A stretch of DNA of 64,000 bases from Clostridiales bacterium (lineage in GTDB: Bacteria; Bacillota; Clostridia; Christensenellales; Borkfalkiaceae). The position numbers were made by a program, and so were the translations under genes. The stretch covers positions 1 through 64,000 of the forward strand of contig SVIO01000005.1 in assembly GCA_015069465.1 (NCBI GenBank), written 5' to 3'. Positions 48,247 through 58,212 of the stretch are shown here, one piece after another (the first letter of the stretch is position 1; each line of letters opens with the position of its first letter). The notes under the pieces were generated by a model, which was not told where the DNA came from, searched no databases, and worked only from the letters and a program-made list of their open reading frames with translations.

Positions 48247-48782
48247 TACTTTTCCTCTTTTTTAAAAAACGTTAAATGCACCCTGCCATACTTTCTTTTA
48301 TCATAAACGACAAGTCCATCAATTTCGCCCTGCCACTCGTTTTCATCTTCGAAAATGACAATGCCATCATCGTTCAAAACTTGTCCACAATATAAAAGGC
48401 TGTCCTTTTTTTTGTCGCTTCTGTATGGTGGGTCTATAAAAATTATATCAAACTTTTTATCCGTTAAAGTTAAAAATCTAACAGCATCGCAGTTTGAAAT
48501 AATATACTCATCATCGACTTTAAGTTTTTCTAGATTTTTTCTTAAAAGCGATATGCTGTTTTTTGATATGTCGTTAAATATAACGCTTTTTGCATATCTC
48601 GAAAGGGCTTCTATGCCCATTGCACCCGTGCCTGAGTAAAGGTCTAAAAACACGCTATTCGGCGTTTTATTTTGAACTATATTGAATAGGCTTTCCCTAA
48701 CCCTATCAGCCGTTGGGCGAATATCATCACCACTAAACTCCAAAAGGGTTCTGCCCTTATATTTACCTGCTACTATACGCAA
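48246..48782 (-). CDS. rsmD: 16S rRNA m2G966 methyltransferase
   Basis: Rossmann-fold methyltransferase of 178 residues acting on G966 of 16S rRNA. It starts MRIVAGKYKGRTL and contains RPTADRVRESLFNI, the SAM loop LDLYSGTGAMGIEALSR and the catalytic DPPY in IFIDPPYRSDKK. It sits two bases after the upstream membrane-protein gene and overlaps coaD by one base. Confidence 0.96.
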   Translation of the reverse strand: MRIVAGKYKGRTLLEFSGDDIRPTADRVRESLFNIVQNKTPNSVFLDLYSGTGAMGIEALSRYAKSVIFNDISKNSISLLRKNLEKLKVDDEYIISNCDAVRFLTLTDKKFDIIFIDPPYRSDKKKDSLLYCGQVLNDDGIVIFEDENEWQGEIDGLVVYDKRKYGRVHLTFFKKEEK

Positions 48783-48784
48783 AA

Positions 48785-49375
48785 TTATTCACCGTGAAGT
48801 CTTTTATGTGTATTTTTAATTTTATCTTGCCTTTTTTGCATTTTCTTTGCACCCAAATAATAAAACACGCCGTGTAAAATTATCAAGATAGGTGCTGAAA
48901 TAAGCGTCCAATAATAAGAAGAATAAAGCACAATGCTATGTGCGCTTAAAAAATCTATATTAAAGAATCCAAAAAATACCATATAGAAAAGTTCAACTGC
49001 CTTTACTGCAATGTTGTTTGGAGTGCCAATAGCAAGGTCTAAAAGCAAAAATAATGCGAGTGGAATACACGCCATTGCCCCTGCGATAAAGCCTTTTCTA
49101 ACGGAAAATTCATAATCTAAATCTAACTTATAATCATCGCCTGTTTGAACTATAAGTTCTCTAATTTTGTCGTTTGAAATGCGCACCATAAGTGCCTTTT
49201 CGCCATCTTTATAAGCGATTGCACAATAAATAAAAATGAACACGCCAAGATTTAAGGTTAAAAGCGCAAGCCTAGCCCATGGCATACCTTGAACTAAAAG
49301 TGCACCAGAACCTAATATGCCTGATGAAATTAAATAAACGACCATTAAAAAAAGCTTCTTAAAGTAAAACTTCAT
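48785..49375 (-). CDS. Four-TM membrane protein of unknown function
   Basis: A 196-residue protein with four or five hydrophobic segments: two near the N-terminus (about 6-45), two or three in the second half, and a soluble stretch (about 60-95, containing RISNDKIRELIVQTGDDYKLD) between. The C-terminus is strongly basic. I recognise no family. The start MKFYFKKLFL has an AGGTGA site that overlaps the alr stop codon. An in-frame start 15 codons earlier would lie inside alr. It sits between alr and rsmD-coaD, so it is part of that transcript; nothing else indicates its role. Confidence 0.7.
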   Translation of the reverse strand: MKFYFKKLFLMVVYLISSGILGSGALLVQGMPWARLALLTLNLGVFIFIYCAIAYKDGEKALMVRISNDKIRELIVQTGDDYKLDLDYEFSVRKGFIAGAMACIPLALFLLLDLAIGTPNNIAVKAVELFYMVFFGFFNIDFLSAHSIVLYSSYYWTLISAPILIILHGVFYYLGAKKMQKRQDKIKNTHKRLHGE

Positions 49376-49383
49376 ATTTTCAC

Positions 49384-50403
49384 CTAATGTAAATAAATTT
49401 TTTGTGACCTTAACGAACACTTAGTTAAAATTTCATAACTAATAGTGTTATATTTTTTTGCAAGTTTGTCTGCATTATCCAAAATAAGAACGCCCCTTTT
49501 GGTTACCTCTGCCCTTTCTAGTGCAGATATATCCATGCACCTGTTGTTAAACTGCCCTTTTGTTTTTTGGCGTGGTAGTCCGTCTGCATAACCAAACCTA
49601 ACAAGATAAAGAATTTTATCTTGACTTAACGCTAAATTTCCATATAGACAATTATCGCCCTTTTTTAAGGCTCTTTCTTTAACAAGTGGAGCATAGATTT
49701 TCATAATGGGCTTTACGCTGACAAGATTGCTAGCAAAAGGTTTGTATCCATACATTAAAATGCCGATTCTAACCATATCACTTGGAATTTTTGCTAAAAA
49801 TCCACCACTTGCTGATAAATGACATATTGCCTTATTATTATAACCCTTAATTAAATTATTTGCAAGCAAAAATTTGTTTTGTATACTTTTTGTGCTTTTT
49901 TTATTTTCAGGACAGGGTAAATGTGAAAATAATCCATCTAAAACTAAATATTTAGAATCAGTTATTTTTTTTGCCAAAACTTCTAACTCATCTAAACTAT
50001 CCACGCCAAGCCTATTCATGCCAGCGTTATATTTTATATGAATTTTAACACGCCTTTTTTGTTTTTTGCACTCTTTTTCTATTTTTATAACCTGATAAAT
50101 ACTATCCACACTTAAAGTTAGGCCATAAAAAACAGCTTCTATTAAATCACAAGGCATGGCTGGAGAAAGCACCAAAATATCTTTATCTATCCCACTTTGC
50201 CTAAGCCTGATTCCTTCTTGAACGATAGCAACGGCAAAATAGTCGCACTCGGTGTAAATGGCGTTTGCAATTTCACTTGCGCCGTGACCATACCCATCGG
50301 CTTTTACAACAGCACAGAATTTAACGCCTTTATCTAGTTTTGCCTTTATGTTTTTTACGTTTTGTCTTAATATGTTTAAGTTTATATACGCCTTATTTAA
50401 CAT
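49384..50403 (-). CDS. alr: Alanine racemase
   Basis: Fold-type III PLP enzyme making D-alanine for peptidoglycan, 339 residues. The PLP lysine lies in FCAVVKADGYGHGA. YNAGMNRLG holds the motif after the central barrel, and RIGILMYGY and CMDIS belong to the second half. The protein is about 25-40 residues shorter than typical. The shortage falls in the C-terminal beta-domain, where the segment between the CMD motif and the final NTISYEILTK is compact. All catalytic regions remain, including a tyrosine-bearing VRFGYADGLPR. It heads the alr-membrane protein-rsmD-coaD run. Confidence 0.92.
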   Translation of the reverse strand: MLNKAYINLNILRQNVKNIKAKLDKGVKFCAVVKADGYGHGASEIANAIYTECDYFAVAIVQEGIRLRQSGIDKDILVLSPAMPCDLIEAVFYGLTLSVDSIYQVIKIEKECKKQKRRVKIHIKYNAGMNRLGVDSLDELEVLAKKITDSKYLVLDGLFSHLPCPENKKSTKSIQNKFLLANNLIKGYNNKAICHLSASGGFLAKIPSDMVRIGILMYGYKPFASNLVSVKPIMKIYAPLVKERALKKGDNCLYGNLALSQDKILYLVRFGYADGLPRQKTKGQFNNRCMDISALERAEVTKRGVLILDNADKLAKKYNTISYEILTKCSLRSQKIYLH

Positions 50404-50464
50404 ACTTTTATTTTATGTAATCTAAAATAAAAAAAGTTCTTTATTTACCTTTTCAAAAACAAGA

Positions 50465-50489
50465 AAAGCCGACAAAACTTGTCGGCTTT
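50465..50489 (-). terminator. Terminator after the ABC transporter gene
   Basis: AAAGCCGACAA (50465-50475) pairs with TTGTCGGCTTT (50479-50489), followed on the minus strand by T-rich sequence. Confidence 0.85.
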
Positions 50490-50511
50490 AGTTGATGTTT
50501 TTTATTATCTA

Positions 50512-53451
50512 TTATGAATTCTTTCTAATAAGAGCAACCGGTTTTTCCTTTATAATTTTTATTATAGGAAGAAGTGAAGAAACAAAGCCTGTTGCAAGGC
50601 TTACGCCAAGTATTATTAGAACTTGTCTTATGCCAAAAAGTGCAAAACTAATTGTCATGTTCATAATGTCTAAGATATACTTATTTACAAATATACCTCC
50701 CACATATCCAACAACACTTGCAAAAATGCCGTTTATAAGCGCTATTATCATGCTTTCAATGAGGAACATAATAAAAATGTTTTTACCCTTAGCCCCAAGT
50801 GCCCTAAGTATGCCAATGGTGTGCCTTTTCGAAGTGATACTTGTTGTTATATAGTTCATAAGCATAAACATTGAGAACACGATTATAATTAGCGAAACGT
50901 AAAGGAAAAGTTGTAAAAGTTGGTTTAAGAACTCTTCGTTATCTGCAAGCGATTCTATCATGCTGTTGTTATACCACCTAACCATAAAACCATCGGTATC
51001 AACTAGCATGTTGCCAAGAATTTCTGCACCCTTAGAATTATCTTTTAGTGCTGAAACTGCCCTAGAGTATATGCCTTGGTTTGTGCTTACACCAATTGAT
51101 GACAATCCTTGACTTGATAATACGAGTGGGTCGTAACTATTCTCTTTAGCAAAAACAGACAAGTTGTCTTTATTTGTATCAAAATAAAAACCAACTATAT
51201 AAACGGTTTTTATGTCTTCGGTTTTATCGCCAATAATCTTTGAAAGTTTTATGTTTTTGCGATACATGTTTGAAGTAAATTTATAATTAGTATCGTTATA
51301 AATTTCTTTCATAAATTGGAATAGTTCTTTTGTTTTTTCTCTTTTACCATCAACTGTTTTTTCGGCTAAAATAGCGTCTGTTATACTAATTATTTTTGCT
51401 TGATATTTTCCACCATTTTTGTAATATTCTTCATTGAAAAGTAGCCTTAAGTTATTTATGCTTACAAGTGCTTCGTTGCTCTGTAAACTTGGTGAACCTT
51501 GTGAAAAACTGTTGTTTTCTACATCTGCAAACATAATCGAGTCTAAACTATCAAATTCATTTATATTATAGTAATATGGACAAGCCGTTCTTGTTTGAGC
51601 CTTGCTTGCAACTGTTTGCGTTCCTACATAGTCGGTTTTATTGTAGTCGGCAAAATATGCTGTTTTTCTATTATAAGTCTCTCTTATATTTTGAACATAT
51701 CCATCTGGCAAAAATAATGATAGATGACACCCAGAATTTATAAAGGTTATAAAGTCTTGGCTAAGAGCATACATTTGACCATCAGTTGCTTCTTTTAGTT
51801 TTGAATATTTTTGTGGAATATCCCCACAATCTATAATGGCAGAAATTACAAAAGTTTTTGTGTTAATCGTGCTTATGCCAAGCCTTGCACCTATAAGGTC
51901 ACCAATGCTCTTAACATCTCTTTTTCCACCAAACTCTTCGGCGTTATTTATTTGCATATATCGAATTATATTTCTTGCCATATAAGAAGATATGCCAACG
52001 CCTTGATAGTCTTCGTCTTGAGATTTTAGGCTAGGATACTCTCCATATACTATTTCGTAGTTAAACTCTCTTGGCAAAATAAAATTATTAACTATTTCGC
52101 TTTGTTTGAACTCAACAATACCGTTAAACTCTTTATAGTAGTAGTCTCCACCTGTAGCCAAAGTGCCACTTACAGCCCTATCATTTATAGCGTGGCTTTT
52201 GTTAAAGTTTTCTCTTTCTTTTGTTCCATAAGCAAATTCTTGTTGGTCCTTAATATCGTATATTCCCCTAAAAGAATAGTTTGTTTCTTTGTTTAATTTA
52301 TTTAATTGATTTTGCGAAAACTTGAACTCTGCATTATCATAGCCATAATTATTATACCCAGCATAAATAGACACCGTTTGATAGTTATCGCTATTTAAAA
52401 GGCTAATTAGCGCCCTTTCATCGTTAAAAGAGCCAACTGCATCAAACACGCCGAACACTGCAAATGCAATAATAGATAAAAGCACTGTAAATACAAGCCT
52501 TACAGGTTTTGATAAAAGCGATTTTAATCCAAGCCCTGCAACGCTTTTAAGTTTCATTTTGCTGTGGATAAACTTTATGCTTTCTTTGTTAGAGTTTTGG
52601 CTTTGTATCTCTTTTGTCTTTTCTTTTTGCTTAATGCAAATTTTTTCGGTTATGTTAATTTTCTTTCTTTCTTTAATTGCCTTAGCAAGTTTTTTTGTAT
52701 CTTCCTCGCTAAGGTCAGAACCTGCCTTTACGACAAGTTCTTGTTCAAACTCGTGAACGACATCTGTAATTTCAATATCTCTTTGAGTAATATCTTCAAC
52801 CACCTGTCCATCGACAAGCCTAATGATTCTGTCTGCATACTTTTCAGCAAACTCCATTTCGTGCGATACTACAACTATTAGTTTTTCTTTTGAAAGTTCT
52901 TTAAGTAGTGACATTACTTGCACGCCGGTTGCACTATCGAGCGCTCCCGTTGGCTCATCGGCAAGAACTATCTTTGGATTTTTTATTAAAGCCCTTGCAA
53001 TTGATGCCCTTTGCTTTTGACCACCAGAAAGTTGATATGGTTTTCTTTTTTCATAACCACCGATTTCTACCGTGTTTAAAAGTTTTTCTATGTCTTCTTC
53101 TTTGGCTTTTTTGCCTTGAAGTTCGTTTGCTATGTCAATATTCTTTTCAATATTATAGTCGGAAAGCAAGTTGTATTCTTGGAATACAAAACCAACCAAG
53201 GTATTTCTATAACTATCATAGTCGCTTGGTGAAAATTCGGAAAATTTCTTTCCACCAACTATAATATCACCACTATCTAAACTATCAAGCCCACCTATAA
53301 CATTTAATAGGGTTGTTTTACCACAACCACTTTTACCAACGATAAACACCAAACCCTTGTCATCAAACTTAATGCTGACATTGTTTAGGGCGTTGGTATC
53401 CCCTGCTTTTGTTACGTATTTTTTGCTTACATTTATAAGTTCAATCATCAT
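50512..53451 (-). CDS. Single-chain ABC transporter: MacB/LolD-type ATPase fused to an FtsX-type permease
   Basis: A 979-residue fusion. Residues 1-225 are the ATPase: Walker A GKSGCGKTT (39-47), signature LSGGQKQR (141-148), Walker B IVLADEP (161-167). A charged linker (about 225-300) leads to a first membrane helix (about 315-340), then a large extracytoplasmic region of roughly 500 residues, then three C-terminal helices in FtsX form ending ALIRKNS. Family members act as mechanotransmitters in antimicrobial-peptide resistance or lipoprotein and toxin handling. ATPase and permease are usually separate in Firmicutes. The second of two adjacent ATGs (53448) has the better distance from an AGAGG site. 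No sensor kinase or regulator is adjacent, so the substrate is open. Confidence 0.9.
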   Translation of the reverse strand: MMIELINVSKKYVTKAGDTNALNNVSIKFDDKGLVFIVGKSGCGKTTLLNVIGGLDSLDSGDIIVGGKKFSEFSPSDYDSYRNTLVGFVFQEYNLLSDYNIEKNIDIANELQGKKAKEEDIEKLLNTVEIGGYEKRKPYQLSGGQKQRASIARALIKNPKIVLADEPTGALDSATGVQVMSLLKELSKEKLIVVVSHEMEFAEKYADRIIRLVDGQVVEDITQRDIEITDVVHEFEQELVVKAGSDLSEEDTKKLAKAIKERKKINITEKICIKQKEKTKEIQSQNSNKESIKFIHSKMKLKSVAGLGLKSLLSKPVRLVFTVLLSIIAFAVFGVFDAVGSFNDERALISLLNSDNYQTVSIYAGYNNYGYDNAEFKFSQNQLNKLNKETNYSFRGIYDIKDQQEFAYGTKERENFNKSHAINDRAVSGTLATGGDYYYKEFNGIVEFKQSEIVNNFILPREFNYEIVYGEYPSLKSQDEDYQGVGISSYMARNIIRYMQINNAEEFGGKRDVKSIGDLIGARLGISTINTKTFVISAIIDCGDIPQKYSKLKEATDGQMYALSQDFITFINSGCHLSLFLPDGYVQNIRETYNRKTAYFADYNKTDYVGTQTVASKAQTRTACPYYYNINEFDSLDSIMFADVENNSFSQGSPSLQSNEALVSINNLRLLFNEEYYKNGGKYQAKIISITDAILAEKTVDGKREKTKELFQFMKEIYNDTNYKFTSNMYRKNIKLSKIIGDKTEDIKTVYIVGFYFDTNKDNLSVFAKENSYDPLVLSSQGLSSIGVSTNQGIYSRAVSALKDNSKGAEILGNMLVDTDGFMVRWYNNSMIESLADNEEFLNQLLQLFLYVSLIIIVFSMFMLMNYITTSITSKRHTIGILRALGAKGKNIFIMFLIESMIIALINGIFASVVGYVGGIFVNKYILDIMNMTISFALFGIRQVLIILGVSLATGFVSSLLPIIKIIKEKPVALIRKNS

Positions 53452-53514
53452 AAACCTCTTTAAGTTTAGAAAGTTATAGAATACTCTTTATTATTTTAAC
53501 ATTTTTCCATACAA

Positions 53515-53544
53515 AAAGGCAAGCAAAAATGTTTGCTTGCCTTT
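53515..53544 (-). terminator. Terminator after the cation exchanger gene
   Basis: AAAGGCAAGCAAA (53515-53527) pairs with TTTGCTTGCCTTT (53532-53544). Confidence 0.88.
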
Positions 53545-53566
53545 CTTTAGTTTATTTAATTATGTA

Positions 53567-54571
53567 TTATGCTAAAACATAAACAATGTTAAACACAAAA
53601 TATGCTAGATAAATTGCAAACATCATAACGCCTTGTGTTCTTGTAAACTTTTTAAATATTAGCGTTGGGATAATACCTATTGCTATGATTAAAAGGGTTA
53701 CAGGCATTGTAATAAACAAATGCAATCCAGAAACTAAAAGTCCAGACCCACCTACGATAAATACACTTAGTGGAAGAATAATTGCAAGGTCAATTGTGTT
53801 TGCGCCGATTATGTTACCAATGCTAAGACTTGCTTGACCTTTTTTAACTGCAATAATCATTGTAACAAGTTCTGGAAGAGATGTGCCTATAGCCAAAATT
53901 GTAACGCCGATAAGTGCTTTTGATAGACCTAACTTAATAGCAAGTTGTTCGGCATTGTTCCTTAACAAGATTGCGCCACCACCGATTGCGGCAGTACCTA
54001 AAATAAGTTTTAATAGGTTGATTGTAACGCTTTTTTTGTTTGCAACAGGCTTTTCTTCATCTTGAGATGCGCTTGCGTGTTTTTTTGCCGAAATAACGTT
54101 TTCAACAATAAACACTATAAAAAGAACGAGAAGTATTGCAGAGCCAATATAACCAAAAAGTCCGTTTGTGTTAAGTGAAATTGTTTTGCTTTCCATACCA
54201 AAAAGTGAAAAAGCAACAAGCAGACCCATAACAACCGTTAAAAGTATACCCTTAAACGCATAATCTTTTCTTTTGATAATAAATGGCTGAGCAATAAGTG
54301 CTATTGCCATAATTACACCCGAGTTAAACACAACCGAGCCAACGGCATTACCGATTGCCATATCAGGACTTGATTTTACTGAAATTAGCGAAACCACTAT
54401 TTCAGGCAGGGTTGTTGCAACGCTAACTATGGTAGCACCGACAATAAACTTTGGTATGCCACTAACTTCTGCAAGCCAACTTGCCCCATCAACGAAATAG
54501 TCGCCACCTTTTATAATCAGCACCAAGCCAACCACTAACAACAAACATATAACTACAATGTTATCAGACAT
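53567..54571 (-). CDS. CaCA-family Ca2+/cation antiporter (YrbG type)
   Basis: Membrane exchanger of 334 residues made of two inverted five-helix repeats. The alpha motifs are ATTLPEIVVSLISVK followed by GNAVGSVVFNSG in the first half, and GTSLPELVTMIIAVKK followed by GNIIGANTIDL in the second. The acidic residue of each (LPE) binds the cation. Members exchange Ca2+ for Na+ or H+. A short charged loop (HASASQDEEKPVANKK) divides the halves. Transcribed alone, between terminators. Confidence 0.92.
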   Translation of the reverse strand: MSDNIVVICLLLVVGLVLIIKGGDYFVDGASWLAEVSGIPKFIVGATIVSVATTLPEIVVSLISVKSSPDMAIGNAVGSVVFNSGVIMAIALIAQPFIIKRKDYAFKGILLTVVMGLLVAFSLFGMESKTISLNTNGLFGYIGSAILLVLFIVFIVENVISAKKHASASQDEEKPVANKKSVTINLLKLILGTAAIGGGAILLRNNAEQLAIKLGLSKALIGVTILAIGTSLPELVTMIIAVKKGQASLSIGNIIGANTIDLAIILPLSVFIVGGSGLLVSGLHLFITMPVTLLIIAIGIIPTLIFKKFTRTQGVMMFAIYLAYFVFNIVYVLA

Positions 54572-54596
54572 TTGTTTTTCTCCTTATAAACAACAT

Positions 54597-54633
54597 GAAG
54601 CCAAATGTTTTGCTTGGCAAAGCATTTGGCTTC
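54597..54633 (-). terminator. Terminator after ppdK
   Basis: GAAGCCAAATG (54597-54607) pairs with CATTTGGCTTC (54623-54633); the A-rich left side gives a T-run on the minus strand. Confidence 0.85.
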
Positions 54634-54677
54634 AACTTCTTTTGTTTTATTTATGCATTAAAGCCCTTTTAACTCAA

Positions 54678-57305
54678 TTACCTTGGGCATTTGAGTTGTG
54701 CTTGTGCAGCAGCGAGTCGAGCAATTGGAACTCTGAATGGTGAGCATGAAACGTATGTCAAACCTGTCTTATGACAGAATTCGATTGTAGATGGGTCACC
54801 ACCGTGTTCACCACAGATACCAAGTTTGATGTTTGGACGAGTTGTCTTACCAAGTTTAACAGCAGTTTCAACTAATCTACCAACACCGATTTGGTCGAGT
54901 TTAGCAAATGGGTCGTTTTCATAAATCTTCTTTTCATAATAAGCATTTAAGAACTTACCAGCATCGTCACGAGAGAAACCAAATGTCATTTGTGTTAAGT
55001 CGTTTGTACCAAATGAGAAGAATTCTGCTTCTTTAGCAATTTCATCAGCAGTGAGTGCTGCTCTTGGGATTTCAATCATTGTACCAACTTTATATGTGAG
55101 TTTAATGCCAGCGTTTGCAATGCATTCATCAGCAGTCTTAACAACTAATGCCTTAACATAAGCAAGTTCTTTGATTTCGCCAACAAGTGGAATCATGATT
55201 TCTGGAACGATGTTCCATGCTGGGTGCTTTTTGCTTACAGCAATTGCTGCACCGATAACTGCTTTTGTTTGCATAACTGCGATTTCTGGATATGTAACAG
55301 CAAGTCTGCAACCACGGTGTCCCATCATTGGGTTGAATTCGTGTAAGCCTGCGATTGTTGCTTTGATGTCTGCAACTGTCTTGCCCATTTCTTTTGCAAG
55401 TGCTGCGATATCTTCTTCTGCTGTTGGAACGAATTCGTGTAGTGGTGGGTCAAGGAAACGAATTGTTACAGGGTTACCTTCCATTGCTTCGTAAAGTGCT
55501 TCAAAGTCACCTTGTTGCATTGGAAGAAGTTTTTCAAGAGCCTTTTCTCTTTGTTCAACTGTATCAGAAACAATCATTTCTCTCATTGCTTTAATTCTGT
55601 CTGCTTCGAAGAACATGTGTTCTGTTCTGCAAAGACCGATACCTTCAGCACCAAATGAACGAGCTTGTTTAGCATCCTTTGGAGTATCAGCGTTTGTTCT
55701 TACTTGGAGTGAACGATATTTGTCAGCCCAATCCATAATTCTGCCAAAGTAACCAGAAATTGATGCAGGAACTGTTGGGATTGCTTCGCCATAAATGTTA
55801 CCTGTTGAACCATCAAGTGAAATGTAGTCGCCTTCAACGAAAGTCTTTCCACCGAGTGAGAAAGTTTTCTTTTCTTCATCGATTTTGATTTCGCCACAAC
55901 CAGAAACACAACATGTACCCATACCACGAGCAACAACGGCTGCGTGTGATGTCATACCACCACGAACTGTCAAGATACCTTGTGCATAGTGCATACCTTC
56001 GATATCTTCTGGTGATGTTTCAAGTCTAACGAGAATAACTTTTTCGCCTTTCTTTGTAACCCATTCTGTAGCATCTTCTGCAATAAATACAACTTTACCA
56101 CAAGCAGCACCTGGAGATGCAGGAAGTGCTGAGCCGATAGGCTTAGCGTTCTTTAATGCCTTAGCATCGAATTGTGGGTGAAGTAATGCATCGAGTTGTT
56201 TTGGGTCAATCATAAGAACGGCTTGCTTTTCATCAATCATGCCTTCGTCAACTAAGTCGCAAGCAATCTTGAGAGCAGCAGCGGCTGTACGCTTACCGTT
56301 TCTTGTTTGCAACATAAAGAGTTTGCCATCTTCGATAGTAAATTCCATATCTTGCATATCTCTATAGTGGTCTTCGAGTTTAGCAACAATTTTAACGAAT
56401 TGTTCATAAACTGCTGGATTTTCTTGTTTTAATTGGTCGATAGTTTGTGGTGTTCTAACGCCGGCAACAACGTCTTCGCCTTGAGCGTTCATTAAGTATT
56501 CACCATATAAACCTTTTTCACCTGTTGATGGGTTACGAGAGAACGCAACACCTGTACCTGAAGTGTTACCCATGTTACCGAATACCATTTCTTGTACGTT
56601 AACTGCTGTACCCCAACTTGCAGGGATATCGTTCATTCTTCTGTAGTAAATTGCTCTTGGGTTATCCCATGAACGGAAAACTGCCCTTACAGCACCAAAA
56701 AGTTGTTCTTTTGGGTCTTGTGGGAATTCAGCACCGATTTTTGCTTTATATTCAGCCTTAAATTGTTCAGCAAGATTCTTAAGGTCATCAGCAGTGAGTT
56801 CTGTGTCAAGTTTAACGCCCTTTTCTTCTTTCATCTTGTCGATAAGTTCTTCAAAGTATTTCTTACCAACTTCCATAACAACGTCTGAATACATTTGAAT
56901 AAATCTACGATAAGAGTCATAAGCAAACCTTCTGTTGCCTGTCTTTTCAGCAAACTTTTCAACAACGATGTCGTTTAAGCCAAGGTTAAGAATTGTATCC
57001 ATCATACCTGGCATTGATGCTCTTGCACCAGAACGAACAGATACTAAAAGTGGATTTGATAAATCACCAAACTTCTTACCTGTAATTTCTTCTAGTTTTG
57101 CAACGTATTCCATAATTTGTGCTTGAATTTCGCTGTTGATTTTTTCACCATCAGCATAATATTGTGTGCACGCTTCAGTTGTGATTGTGAAACCACGAGG
57201 AACAGGCATACCGAGATTTGTCATTTCAGCAAGGTTTGCACCCTTACCACCAAGCAATTCTCTCATTTGGCCATTGCCTTCACTGAATAAATAAATATAC
57301 TTCAT
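54678..57305 (-). CDS. ppdK: Pyruvate, phosphate dikinase
   Basis: PPDK of 875 residues that interconverts pyruvate + ATP + Pi and PEP + AMP + PPi. All domains are visible: the N-terminal ATP-grasp part (ELLGGKGANLAEMTNLGMPV), the swivelling phosphohistidine domain with GGMTSHAAVVARGMGTCCVSG, and the C-terminal PEP barrel ending GICGEHGGDPSTIEF. The family's catalytic cysteine lies in VSCSPFRVPIARLAAAQ. A GGAGG site precedes the ATG. No PDRP regulator gene is adjacent. In anaerobic Clostridia PPDK often runs towards pyruvate, using PPi in place of pyruvate kinase; with hppA it links the PPi pool to carbon flow and ion pumping. Confidence 0.97.
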   Translation of the reverse strand: MKYIYLFSEGNGQMRELLGGKGANLAEMTNLGMPVPRGFTITTEACTQYYADGEKINSEIQAQIMEYVAKLEEITGKKFGDLSNPLLVSVRSGARASMPGMMDTILNLGLNDIVVEKFAEKTGNRRFAYDSYRRFIQMYSDVVMEVGKKYFEELIDKMKEEKGVKLDTELTADDLKNLAEQFKAEYKAKIGAEFPQDPKEQLFGAVRAVFRSWDNPRAIYYRRMNDIPASWGTAVNVQEMVFGNMGNTSGTGVAFSRNPSTGEKGLYGEYLMNAQGEDVVAGVRTPQTIDQLKQENPAVYEQFVKIVAKLEDHYRDMQDMEFTIEDGKLFMLQTRNGKRTAAAALKIACDLVDEGMIDEKQAVLMIDPKQLDALLHPQFDAKALKNAKPIGSALPASPGAACGKVVFIAEDATEWVTKKGEKVILVRLETSPEDIEGMHYAQGILTVRGGMTSHAAVVARGMGTCCVSGCGEIKIDEEKKTFSLGGKTFVEGDYISLDGSTGNIYGEAIPTVPASISGYFGRIMDWADKYRSLQVRTNADTPKDAKQARSFGAEGIGLCRTEHMFFEADRIKAMREMIVSDTVEQREKALEKLLPMQQGDFEALYEAMEGNPVTIRFLDPPLHEFVPTAEEDIAALAKEMGKTVADIKATIAGLHEFNPMMGHRGCRLAVTYPEIAVMQTKAVIGAAIAVSKKHPAWNIVPEIMIPLVGEIKELAYVKALVVKTADECIANAGIKLTYKVGTMIEIPRAALTADEIAKEAEFFSFGTNDLTQMTFGFSRDDAGKFLNAYYEKKIYENDPFAKLDQIGVGRLVETAVKLGKTTRPNIKLGICGEHGGDPSTIEFCHKTGLTYVSCSPFRVPIARLAAAQAQLKCPR

Positions 57306-57487
57306 TTTTATCCTCCAAAGTATTTTGTTTTTATTTTTTGTCTTTTATATTCTTACAGCCTTTCTATTTTACTACATATACAAAAATTTTTCAACTATTT
57401 TATTAAATTTTTCGCATTTTTTACGCTCGAATAAAAATTTTTATATAAAAAATGTAACTATTCCTAATTTTTCTATATATTTTTTAA

Positions 57488-58204
57488 CTATGTTAAAATA
57501 TCATTTAGTTCTTTTAACGACTTAATATTTTCTTCCGTTCTATTTTTTATGTAATATTCAAGTAGTTTAAGTGCCTTTTTTGTGCCTTGATGTTCATCGG
57601 TTAAACTACCATCTTTTGCTTCTATTAAAGCGCTTAAAGTTATGCCGTTTATTTCTCTGCCTATGTTATCAAAGCATTTTTCACAAATAAAAGCACCGTT
57701 TCTATAATCAAAAAACGTTCTTTTTTCTATTTTGTTTTCGCAACAAAAACAGCCGTCTAGTTTTAAGCCGAAACCTTGATTTTCAAGTGCTAGCACCAAA
57801 AACTTAACGAGTGCCGATAAATAATCGTCGGTATAGGCAATTTCTTTTAGAGCATTTATGGTTAGCATAAACTCTTTTTCATCGACCATTTCTTCTTGAT
57901 AAAAATGCTTGATAAACTCGGTTACAGTACCTGCACAAAAAAACTTTTGGATGTTTTCTCTAATAGGATAAAAACTATCTATAAGCGAAGCGCCGATTAC
58001 CGTTCTTTTATCGCCCGATTTAGAAAAAATATATTCTGCAAAACAAAAAGGCTCGGCTGCAAATTTTAACTTTGCGCCTGCCTTTTTTACGCCTTTAATT
58101 TTAGCACAAACAACACCTTTATTTAAGGTGAAAATGTTTAATAACTTATCGTTTTCAGAAAAGTTTATCCCACTTAAAACTATGCCGTTTTGTTTTTCTT
58201 CCAT
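57488..58204 (-). CDS. recO: DNA repair protein RecO
   Basis: Recombination mediator of 238 residues that loads RecA with RecF/RecR and anneals ssDNA. It has an N-terminal OB fold (NGIVLSGINFSENDKLLNIFT), a helical middle and a C-terminal zinc ribbon, CFCCENKIEKRTF and ICEKCF. It follows yqzL by eight bases, the era-yqzL-recO order of Bacilli and Clostridia. It is the last gene of the yqfC-to-recO series. Confidence 0.93.
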   Translation of the reverse strand: MEEKQNGIVLSGINFSENDKLLNIFTLNKGVVCAKIKGVKKAGAKLKFAAEPFCFAEYIFSKSGDKRTVIGASLIDSFYPIRENIQKFFCAGTVTEFIKHFYQEEMVDEKEFMLTINALKEIAYTDDYLSALVKFLVLALENQGFGLKLDGCFCCENKIEKRTFFDYRNGAFICEKCFDNIGREINGITLSALIEAKDGSLTDEHQGTKKALKLLEYYIKNRTEENIKSLKELNDILT

Positions 58205-58212
58205 ATTTAACT

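Noticed and set aside
49384-50403. Truncated, inactive alanine racemase
   Set aside because: The protein is short, but the PLP lysine, the central motifs and the C-terminal CMD and YEIL segments are all present, so it is likely active.
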